Positions 1-6,052 of a DNA stretch of 13,085 nucleotides are shown one piece after another. Where the stretch lies: NCBI GenBank assembly GCA_013203085.1, contig JABMQX010000556.1, forward strand, positions 1-13,085. Reading direction: 5' to 3'. The notes below the pieces were generated by a model. That model saw only the letters and a program-made list of their open reading frames with translations, did no database searches and was not told where the DNA came from. The position numbers and the translations under genes are program-made. This DNA comes from a bacterium (GTDB taxonomy: Bacteria > Auribacterota > JABMQX01). Position 1 is the stretch's first letter. Each line of letters opens with the position of its first letter.

Positions 1-435
1 GAGGAAAATGGAAGGAGAGAAATGGCTTCCGCTCTCGCCCGGTTCGACAAAATTGACGCGGTTTACGCTCATAATGATCCCCAAGCTCACGGCGCCTACC
101 TTGCCGCCAAAGCAGAAGGGCGAGGACGTGAGAAGACAATCAAGTTCATCGGGATAGACGCACTGCCTCACGAAGGCGTCATGTACGTCAAACAAGGAAT
201 TCTGACAGCGACGTTCCAGTATCCCACCGGCGGAAAAGAAGCCATTGACACAGGCATGAAAATCCTGAGAGGGGAAGAGGTACCCAAGTGGATCACCCTC
301 GGGACGCGACTTTTCACGAAAGAAAATGTGGACGAAGGTGGGTTGGGGATTCCCGCTAAGGGACCCAAGCGGCCGGGACTGAAGCCCGACAAGCCGAGAC
401 CGTCGAAGAAGCTGAAGAAACTTACGCAGCAATAG
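1..435 (+). CDS. Periplasmic sugar-binding protein of ABC transporter, RbsB-like (5' partial)
   Basis: This is the C-terminal part of a type I periplasmic-binding protein, the solute receptor of a sugar (ribose/xylose-type) ABC importer. The frame is open from base 1, so the true start lies upstream; the ATG at 22 is internal. Visible hallmarks are the IDAVYAHNDPQAHGAYLAA stretch, which matches the 'DAV.A.ND..A.GA..A' hinge segment of the RbsB family, then KFIGIDALPHEG, then the GILTATFQYP..GG.EAID segment that closes the C-terminal lobe. After the usual end of the fold comes an unusual Pro/Lys-rich basic tail (about 30 residues, GPKRP...SKKLKKL), probably disordered. No permease or ATPase gene follows, so these would have to lie upstream. 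The substrate cannot be assigned. The family call is firm. Confidence 0.85.
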   Translation, partial: EENGRREMASALARFDKIDAVYAHNDPQAHGAYLAAKAEGRGREKTIKFIGIDALPHEGVMYVKQGILTATFQYPTGGKEAIDTGMKILRGEEVPKWITLGTRLFTKENVDEGGLGIPAKGPKRPGLKPDKPRPSKKLKKLTQQ

Positions 436-564
436 GTGCGCCGTTCATCTACCCAATAGCTGCGAGAGAAATAGGCGCCCGAAATCGTTTGCCGCGATTG
501 CAAATGGTTATCTCCCCACGAACAGAGCAAACCGAGCTCAAGCGACGGAAAGGACGGTTTTGAA

Positions 565-2070
565 TTGAGAACATTCTACCTGGGAGCAACAGCGTTCACC
601 TGCGGCTTTTGTGTGATGGGCTTGGAGCTTCTCGGATTCAGGCTCTTCGGCCCCACCTTCGGCTACTCCAGCTACGTATGGGGCAGCCTCATTGGGATTA
701 TCCTTGCAGCATTGTCCGTGGGCTACATTTTCGGCGGGCGATTGGCGGACAAGAAACCCCAAAGCGCTGTCCTCTTCAAACTGATCGTCGGGGCGGGGTG
801 CTATCTGTTCGTGATGCTCCTCGTTTACAGGAAGGTCCTCGACGTTTCGTTTATGAAATTCGGAACCATCTGGGGGGCTCTGGTAGCCACAATCATTATT
901 TTCGGCGTGCCGATGGTTCTGTTGAGCACCGTATCGCCTTTCATCATTCGCCTTCTCACGGTTCAGCAAAAGGCGGGGGAAATCGCCGGCGGCATCTACG
1001 GTCTTTCCACCATCGGCAGCATCCTGGGAACGTTTGTAACGTCCTTCGTTTTGATCGGCGTGCTCGGCTCCCATCTGACGCTGCTTCTGTTCTCCTCCAT
1101 CGTACTGTTGGTGGGGATTGCGGGATTGGTGTCTCGGTCGCCGAAATGGGCCGCCTCCGTGCTGCTCGCTCTCATCGCGCCCTTCTCCTTCCCGCGCGCT
1201 GAGAAGAACGTCATCCTGAGAAAGGAGTCCTTTTACAATGACATCAGAGTCCTCGAGAAAGAAGATGGAAAGAAAGCGTTATCGGTCAACAGGTGGACTT
1301 CCTACTCGGTCTCCGTCGGTGAGAAAGACAATTACCTGACGGAGACGAGCTATTACGACTACTTCAACGCGGCGGCGCTTCTGACCGAGCCGAGGGAGAT
1401 ACTCGTCCTCGGAATGGGCGCGGGGACTTCGGTGAAGCAATACCTCCATTTCTTCCCTGAAGCTCATGTTGACGCCGTGGAAATTGACCCCGAAATCATC
1501 CGCATCGCGAAAGACGAGGAGTACTTCGGGGTCAAAGAGGGGCCGAGATTGAAGATTTTCCCCCAAGACGCCCGACCCTATCTCAGGAAAAGCAAAAAGA
1601 AATACGATGTCATCGAGGTGGACATGTTTCAAGGGGGGCCGTATGTGCCTTTCTACGTGACCACAAAGGAATTCTTCCAGGCGGTCTCCGACCACCTTCT
1701 GCCCGGCGGAGTGGTTGTGATGAACGTCCTGTCGCTGGGCGACGACCAGACACTGTTATGCTCTATTGAAAAGACGCTCAAGGTCGTTTTCCCAACCGTC
1801 TTCGCGATAAGAGTCGGGGTGAGCTCCAACTACCTCCTCACCGCTTTGAAGAAAAAGGTCAGCGTCCCCGGTGGGGTGAGAACCATCCTCACCGCGAAAA
1901 GGGCCTCACATGGCAAGCTATACAGCGTCATAACTCGTTTCATTGATAAAATCATCTTTCTCCCGGAGAACGAAGCGGCGCACGTTTTCACCGACGACAA
2001 AGCGGATGTGGAACGAGTAACTTTCCAGATGGTGGACAAGTACTTGAGGCAAATTCCGTTGAGGGAATGA
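565..2070 (+). CDS. Membrane-anchored spermidine synthase-like protein
   Basis: A 501-residue protein with about six or seven hydrophobic segments in residues 1-205 (for example 38-58, 70-88, 101-130, 150-190) followed by a soluble spermidine-synthase-type domain (about 215-500). The Rossmann-like aminopropyl/methyltransferase core is clear: VLGMGAGTS at 281-289, VEIDPE at 305-310, QDAR at 334-337, YDVIEVD at 347-353 and the closing VFTDDKADVE at 474-483. Classical spermidine synthases have D-S/T-x-D-P after the YDVI strand; here it is DMFQGGP, so the usual second catalytic aspartate is missing. Fused membrane members of this family are common, but their reaction is mostly unproven, so polyamine synthesis should not be assumed. 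The start is TTG at 565, with a GGAAAGGA ribosome-binding site about 10 bases upstream; the N-terminal transmembrane segment begins only a few residues later, and the next ATG (616) would cut into it. Confidence 0.82.
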   Translation: MRTFYLGATAFTCGFCVMGLELLGFRLFGPTFGYSSYVWGSLIGIILAALSVGYIFGGRLADKKPQSAVLFKLIVGAGCYLFVMLLVYRKVLDVSFMKFGTIWGALVATIIIFGVPMVLLSTVSPFIIRLLTVQQKAGEIAGGIYGLSTIGSILGTFVTSFVLIGVLGSHLTLLLFSSIVLLVGIAGLVSRSPKWAASVLLALIAPFSFPRAEKNVILRKESFYNDIRVLEKEDGKKALSVNRWTSYSVSVGEKDNYLTETSYYDYFNAAALLTEPREILVLGMGAGTSVKQYLHFFPEAHVDAVEIDPEIIRIAKDEEYFGVKEGPRLKIFPQDARPYLRKSKKKYDVIEVDMFQGGPYVPFYVTTKEFFQAVSDHLLPGGVVVMNVLSLGDDQTLLCSIEKTLKVVFPTVFAIRVGVSSNYLLTALKKKVSVPGGVRTILTAKRASHGKLYSVITRFIDKIIFLPENEAAHVFTDDKADVERVTFQMVDKYLRQIPLRE

Positions 2071-2094
2071 CCGGGGAGAGCATCAATGCAGAGG

Positions 2095-2185
2095 TTTTCT
2101 CTGCGGCCTCGGCGCTCTCGGCGGTGAACGGTTCCTGGGCAAGGGAAAAGCCTAACCGCAGAGCACGCCGAGAGCGCAGAGAGAA
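2095..2185. repeat. Large imperfect inverted repeat (GCAGAG-type palindromic element)
   Basis: Arms 2095-2127 and 2153-2185 are reverse complements at 26 of 33 positions, around a 25-base loop. The arms are built of short CGCAGAG/CTCGGCG units. Similar 'accgcagag...cgcagag' palindromes occur dispersed in many environmental bacterial genomes, so this is probably a mobile or REP-like intergenic element. It fills nearly all of the gap between the spermidine-synthase-like gene and the prenyl synthase gene, and an RNA copy could fold into a long hairpin affecting expression of the downstream gene. Confidence 0.7.
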
Positions 2186-2213
2186 GAATTCCCTCGTGGG
2201 AGCGAGACTTCCG

Positions 2214-3095
2214 ATGGATATCAAGACTTACTTGTCGGAGAAGAAAAAGCTGATTGACGCGGAGCTGCAGGCGATTCTGGCGTCGGAAGATATGCCGGTT
2301 GAGAGTCTTGCCGAGGGGGCACACCGCGCGGTTCTTCCTGGTGGAAAAAGGATCAGGCCGATACTCACGCTGGCAAGTTTTGAAGCCGTCGGCGGCGACT
2401 GCCCGCAGATCGTACGGATAGCGTCCTGCGTGGAGCTCATCCATTCCTTCTCCCTTGTGCACGATGACCTTCCCGCTATGGACAATAGCGACTTGCGGAG
2501 GGGACTGCCGACTGTCCACAAGGTTGTCGGAGAAGGAATGGCTGTCCTCGTCGGAGATATGCTCCTGGCACTCCCCTTCCAGACGCTCGCGGAGCTACCA
2601 GGAGTTGAGGACGACAAAAGAAATCGCCTTATCGGTGAGCTCGCCAGAGCCTGTGGGTCATCCGGCCTCGCTGGCGGGCAGGCCCTTGACTTGGAATCGG
2701 AACAGAAAAGCGTCACGGAAGCCACGGCTCGCGACATCGCCAGAAGAAAGACGGGCGCTTTGATCGAGGCTTCGGTTGCTCTCGGAGCAATCGCCGGAGA
2801 TGCGAGCGAAGAGACTTTTCAAAAACTGAAAGAATACGGTAGCTCGGTCGGTCTGGCGTTTCAGGTCACGGACGATCTTCTCGATGCCGAAGGAGAACAA
2901 GAGATTCTCGGCAAGCCCGTCCGGGCGGACGAGGAAAAGGGAAAGGCAGCCTATCCCTCCCTTGTCGGTGGGAAGCGGGCGAGACAAGTCGCGGAGGAAC
3001 TCACACGTCAAGCCATTGGCTGCCTCACGGACCTCGGCGAAAAAGCTCAGCCGCTCAGGGAAATCGCTCATCTCCTCCTGCGAAGGAAAGGATGA
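2214..3095 (+). CDS. ispA: Short-chain polyprenyl (farnesyl/geranyl) diphosphate synthase
   Basis: A 293-residue trans-isoprenyl diphosphate synthase, cytosolic, which condenses isopentenyl diphosphate with allylic diphosphates to make C10-C20 prenyl diphosphates for quinones, undecaprenyl carrier or terpenoids. GGKRIRP near residue 45 is the substrate-binding motif. The first Asp-rich motif is DDLPAMD at 84-90, with the four-residue insertion typical of bacterial FPP synthases, followed by DLRRGLPTVH. The second is DDLLD at 220-224, followed by the GKPVRADEEKGKAAYPSL segment, nearly identical in layout to E. coli IspA. An in-frame ATG at 2067 overlaps the preceding stop codon, but the extra 49 residues would be encoded by the palindromic repeat, so ATG 2214 is preferred; MDIKTYLSEKKKLID is a normal IspA N terminus. 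Product chain length (C15 or C20) cannot be decided by eye. Confidence 0.92.
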   Translation: MDIKTYLSEKKKLIDAELQAILASEDMPVESLAEGAHRAVLPGGKRIRPILTLASFEAVGGDCPQIVRIASCVELIHSFSLVHDDLPAMDNSDLRRGLPTVHKVVGEGMAVLVGDMLLALPFQTLAELPGVEDDKRNRLIGELARACGSSGLAGGQALDLESEQKSVTEATARDIARRKTGALIEASVALGAIAGDASEETFQKLKEYGSSVGLAFQVTDDLLDAEGEQEILGKPVRADEEKGKAAYPSLVGGKRARQVAEELTRQAIGCLTDLGEKAQPLREIAHLLLRRKG

Positions 3096-3134
3096 GCAAC
3101 TCCCGACGGGTGCTGAGGAGGCCCCTGCGAAGTA

Positions 3135-3169
3135 TGCGGGAGCGGGCGGAGAAAACTCTATCTCCCGCA
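3135..3169 (+). other. Stem-loop in the prenyl synthase/M48 protease gap
   Basis: TGCGGGAG (3135-3142) and CTCCCGCA (3162-3169) form a perfect 8-bp inverted repeat with a 19-base loop, inside the 123-base gap between ispA and the protease gene. No T tract follows, so it does not look like an intrinsic terminator. An mRNA-processing or stability hairpin within an operon is possible. Evidence is the symmetry alone. Confidence 0.35.
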
Positions 3170-3218
3170 GCGTCAGCAAGGCAGAAACCAGACAACATCT
3201 TGAGAACTCCTCAGGGAA

Positions 3219-4598
3219 ATGATTCGAGGCAGCAACTGTCTGAAGCTATTCGGTTGCGTCGCAGTTATCCTGTGGCTCCTTTTCGCTTCCCTTTCCTTCC
3301 CGGCTGAGAAGTTCAAAGCCGCCGACCACTTTTCCAAAGAAGAGATCGAAACGGCTGCCCGGTTCAACCGGTATCTCTATATTCTGTTCTTCGGCAAGCA
3401 AATCGCAGTCCTTCTTTTCCTCGGACTTGTCGCGTGGTCGAGGCTGGCCTCCTCATATCAGCGAGATGTCGAAAAGATGTGCTTTCGGAAAAGGCGTGCA
3501 GTCCTGCCCGTGTATGCGTTTTTCCTTCTTTTGATGATTCGGCTCGTCGCCATGCCTTTCGATGCCGTGCGCGATCTGGTCGTCAAGACTGCTTTCGGAT
3601 TGAACAGCCAGGGAATCAGCGGCTGGCTCGTGGACCAGATGAAGAGCTTTGTTGCGGCGGACATCTGGTACGTCCCATTTGTGATTGTGGTTTACGGGAC
3701 TATCCGCCGTCTCAGGCGGACATGGTGGTTGGTCTCGGCAGGAGCCGTGGGGATGGGGCTGATCGTCTGGTATTCTGTCGCCCCGCATCTCGTCGAGCCG
3801 CTTTTTTATCGGTTGACTCCAATCAAGTCGAAGGTGCTTCGTCACCGCCTGGACCCTCTCCTCGAAAAATCGGGGTTTCCGCCAAACGCCCTGTACCAGG
3901 CTGACTCCGGGAAACGGACAAGGGAGGTGAACGCTTACCTCTCGGGACTTTTCCTCGGAAGGCGGATTGTGCTCTACGACGTTCTGACGGAAGAAGCCGA
4001 CCGGTCAGAGATTGAATTCGTCGTCGCTCACGAAATAGCGCATTGGAAGAACAATCACATCATCAAAGAGATAGCCTGGACGACTGCCGGCGCCGCCGGA
4101 TGCTTACTCCTCATCGGAATACTCCTCAAACTCACGGCCGCAAAGAAGAAACGGCGGGGGACGCAGCGTTACGAGCCAAGCTCCCTGCCCGCCTTTTTCT
4201 TCTGGCTGCACGTCATTCTGTTCCTCGTGATGCCCCTGGAATGCGCCGTCTCCAGACGTTTCGAGAGAACCGCGGACAGGCACGCTTTGGAGCTGATGCG
4301 GGACCCGCAGGCAGCAGTCCGGCTTTTCAAAAAGGTCGCCCGGAGAAATCTATCGGACCTTAATCCCCCGCCCCTGGTGAAGTTCTGGCTCTACACTCAT
4401 CCCACAATACCGGAAAGAATCCAAGCGGCCCTGACAATGGCCACCAAGCCTCTGAGGACGATCAGATCCCGACGACCTGTTGCACCCCCGGCGAAAACTC
4501 CTTCGGCGCCCGAGCCCTGCAGTCCGGTTCTCCCAGGAACTCCTCGGCTCCAAACCAGTCGTCCGGCGAGATTAAGTATGTTCCAAAATATACATTAA
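3219..4598 (+). CDS. M48 family membrane metalloprotease, Ste24/CAAX prenyl protease 1-like
   Basis: A 459-residue zinc endopeptidase of family M48A, integral to the inner membrane. An N-terminal hydrophobic segment (about 10-28) is followed by the FSKEEIETAARFNRY region typical of the M48 N-terminal domain, then several membrane spans (about 55-72, 92-112, 145-162, 168-190). The zinc site is HEIAH at 271-275 with the third ligand in ERTAD (E349, D353). Two further hydrophobic stretches flank it (about 283-303, 323-343), and THPTIPERIQ marks the end of the peptidase domain. In eukaryotes Ste24 trims prenylated a-factor and lamin A; bacterial homologues are thought to act in membrane-protein or signal-peptide quality control. 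The start is ATG 3219 with AGGG just upstream. The last ~45 residues are a Pro/Ser/Arg-rich tail without family resemblance. It follows a farnesyl-type synthase gene by 123 bases, probably in the same transcript. Confidence 0.88.
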   Translation: MIRGSNCLKLFGCVAVILWLLFASLSFPAEKFKAADHFSKEEIETAARFNRYLYILFFGKQIAVLLFLGLVAWSRLASSYQRDVEKMCFRKRRAVLPVYAFFLLLMIRLVAMPFDAVRDLVVKTAFGLNSQGISGWLVDQMKSFVAADIWYVPFVIVVYGTIRRLRRTWWLVSAGAVGMGLIVWYSVAPHLVEPLFYRLTPIKSKVLRHRLDPLLEKSGFPPNALYQADSGKRTREVNAYLSGLFLGRRIVLYDVLTEEADRSEIEFVVAHEIAHWKNNHIIKEIAWTTAGAAGCLLLIGILLKLTAAKKKRRGTQRYEPSSLPAFFFWLHVILFLVMPLECAVSRRFERTADRHALELMRDPQAAVRLFKKVARRNLSDLNPPPLVKFWLYTHPTIPERIQAALTMATKPLRTIRSRRPVAPPAKTPSAPEPCSPVLPGTPRLQTSRPARLSMFQNIH

Positions 4599-4609
4599 AA
4601 GGGTAGAAT
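4581..4609 (+). promoter_or_regulatory. Possible sigma70-type promoter for the secreted-protein gene
   Basis: TTCCAA (4581-4586) and TAGAAT (4604-4609) are separated by 17 bases, in an AT-rich patch that stands out from the surrounding GC-rich DNA and overlaps the stop codon of the protease gene. The -10 is good (5/6) and the -35 weak (3/6). It would give the downstream gene (4732) its own leader of about 115 bases. Confidence 0.3.
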
Positions 4610-4692
4610 CGCTCAAAGCGGTCTGTATGCGAAACATCTGGCTGTGCTCCGAAGTTGGAAAGACATCCGACATTGTCTGATGGCAAAGAGTA

Positions 4693-4706
4693 GAACGACA
4701 TCGTTC
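4693..4706. promoter_or_regulatory. Perfect 14-bp dyad in the 5' leader (possible operator)
   Basis: GAACGACATCGTTC is a 6-bp perfect inverted repeat with a CA spacer, 25 bases before the start codon at 4732 and just upstream of its ribosome-binding site. It could be a repressor site or a small hairpin near the RBS. A dyad of this size can arise by chance. Confidence 0.3.
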
Positions 4707-4731
4707 TTAAACAAGGAAGGGAGGGAAATCC

Positions 4732-5751
4732 ATGAAAAGAATATTAGTTATTCCGGTTATAGCTATGTTGCTATGGCAAGGGGCACCCGCGTTCCCCATC
4801 GAGGAAGGGCGGGCCCGGGGTGGAGATGCCCAACAGTTCATATTCAAGTTCGAACCTAACAGACCTCTGCTCTATGCCATGAAAGTTCGCATGAAGATCG
4901 ATATGGACATGCAGATGGCAATGCAAAGTATGAAGATGAAAATGGAGTTCGAACTGCGCTGGAAGTTCAAATTGGTACCCAAAGACAAACCGAGTGAGGA
5001 CTTAAACACAGTACGACTGGAACCCTCTGGGTTGGAGGGCGACTGGGACATCACCGGGCCTGCCGGGCACATTGTTATGAAACTGCGTGGTTCTGATGTG
5101 ACCGGCACACAGGATGGGGTAACCACTATTGACACGAAGAGAGGGATTGGCCTTTCAGAGGCCAGACAAGTGAAAACCGAGATATCCGGGCTGTATTTGA
5201 GCGGCGAGATAGACATTGATTCGAGGGGCAACGTGGTCAACATTCGCGGCGATGTCCCGTTTGTCGAGTTCTGGACGGAGGCGTGTGAGGGACAGCCGGG
5301 TATTTTTGGTGTGGTTTTTCCGGAGAAGCCCGTGGCAACGGGCGATACATGGAAGGAGTTCATTGTACTTAAGAAGATGGGGGAGGTTCTCTTGGAGGAA
5401 CCTGGGCTGCGGTGCACGGTCGCGCTCACCCGACAACCGGACACAACCGCTCGGGGTCGCAAAATCAGCAGGTTCGCCATTGAAGCGCCTTTCAAGCAGA
5501 GAAATCTCGTCGCCTACATGCACCAGGCAGGGCAGCGAATACAGGTGGACATCCCGACTTTCGACCGCAGCGCTTCGGGTACCGCTCGCTTCGATGCGGA
5601 AAGACAAGTGCTAATCGATTCCCATATGAAGATTGATGCCAAGGCTCACATGGAGATGAGCGCCGCGGGAGAGGGGGCCACGATTGACATGGTGATGGGA
5701 GCGGTTACGGACCTGGCGCTACTGCCTGATTCAGGGGCAGGCGGTCTGTAA
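4732..5751 (+). CDS. Secreted methionine-rich protein of unknown function
   Basis: A 339-residue protein with a clear Sec signal peptide: KR at 2-3, hydrophobic core 4-15 and an APA|F cleavage site after A20. The start at 4732 has a strong purine-rich RBS (GGGAGGG, 6 bases upstream). The mature protein begins with a region (50-80) where methionine alternates with polar or charged residues, nine Met in 22 residues (50-71), the pattern of exposed-face beta strands. A segment near the C terminus (about 300-325) repeats this style. No catalytic motif was recognised. The overall layout (FIFKFEPNRPLLYAMKVRMKI..., a long beta-rich body, GDTWKE, and a C-terminal strand with DSHMKIDAKAHMEM) resembles secreted bacterial families of unknown function such as DUF6263, but I cannot confirm membership. 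It is the last gene of the plus-strand group before the convergent junction. Confidence 0.75.
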   Translation: MKRILVIPVIAMLLWQGAPAFPIEEGRARGGDAQQFIFKFEPNRPLLYAMKVRMKIDMDMQMAMQSMKMKMEFELRWKFKLVPKDKPSEDLNTVRLEPSGLEGDWDITGPAGHIVMKLRGSDVTGTQDGVTTIDTKRGIGLSEARQVKTEISGLYLSGEIDIDSRGNVVNIRGDVPFVEFWTEACEGQPGIFGVVFPEKPVATGDTWKEFIVLKKMGEVLLEEPGLRCTVALTRQPDTTARGRKISRFAIEAPFKQRNLVAYMHQAGQRIQVDIPTFDRSASGTARFDAERQVLIDSHMKIDAKAHMEMSAAGEGATIDMVMGAVTDLALLPDSGAGGL

Positions 5752-5784
5752 TCCCACGGAGCGGCGAAAGGTTCGATGAGATCA

Positions 5785-5800
5785 TGACCGCTGGCGGTCA
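5785..5800. repeat. Perfect 16-bp dyad TGACCGC-TG-GCGGTCA
   Basis: Seven-base arms with a 2-base centre, 34 bases after the stop codon of the secreted-protein gene. The position suits a transcript-end hairpin, but no T run follows on either strand, so a Rho-independent terminator is not convincing. It could instead protect the 3' end or bind a protein. Confidence 0.4.
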
Positions 5801-5882
5801 GGCCTCTTCCCGAGCTTGGGTGGGGCGAACAAGTTTGTGTCCGTCGTCTCGTATGAGCTTAGCCGGTAGCCAAGCCTCGGAA

Positions 5883-5904
5883 GAGAAAAGCCCCCCTGGC
5901 GGCT
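5883..5904 (-). terminator. Weak candidate terminator downstream of the HD-GYP gene
   Basis: On the minus strand AGCCGCC is followed by a G run and GGCTTTTCTC: a short GC stem (AGCC/GGCT, possibly extended past one mismatch) leading into TTTTCTCTT, about 150 bases beyond the HD-GYP stop. The stem is short and the distance large, so this is tentative. Confidence 0.25.
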
Positions 5905-6052
5905 CGCTACGCTCACCCATATTGCGCCGCTTCGCAGCTTCGCGTAGAAAGGGCAGTCTTTTCGATCTGGCAACATACGAGCTTGAGCTTCACAATTACA
6001 GCCCCAACGGGATAAGAATATATTTTCAACAGCGCGGTGTGACAATTCCGCC

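Larger units (their letters stand above)
5752..6052. other. Gene-free convergent intergenic region with small repeats
   Basis: About 300 bases separate the secreted-protein gene (+) from the HD-GYP gene (-). Open frames here lack RBSs and family resemblance. The stretch holds a perfect dyad (5785-5800), a tandem GCTTCGC repeat (5929-5935 and 5937-5943) and a GCTCGCTACGCTCACC-containing segment (about 5890-5920) of the kind seen as a dispersed intergenic element in many uncultured genomes. Its frames produce spurious 'GERSEPPGG'-type peptides. Confidence 0.5.

Noticed and set aside
488..504. TTTGC...GCAAA inverted repeat after the sugar-binding protein gene
   Set aside because: Only 5 bp arms and no T tract; too weak to call a terminator.
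538..1074. Minus-strand open frame (178 codons) opposite the membrane protein
   Set aside because: Very polar, repetitive composition typical of antisense to hydrophobic coding sequence; no motif.
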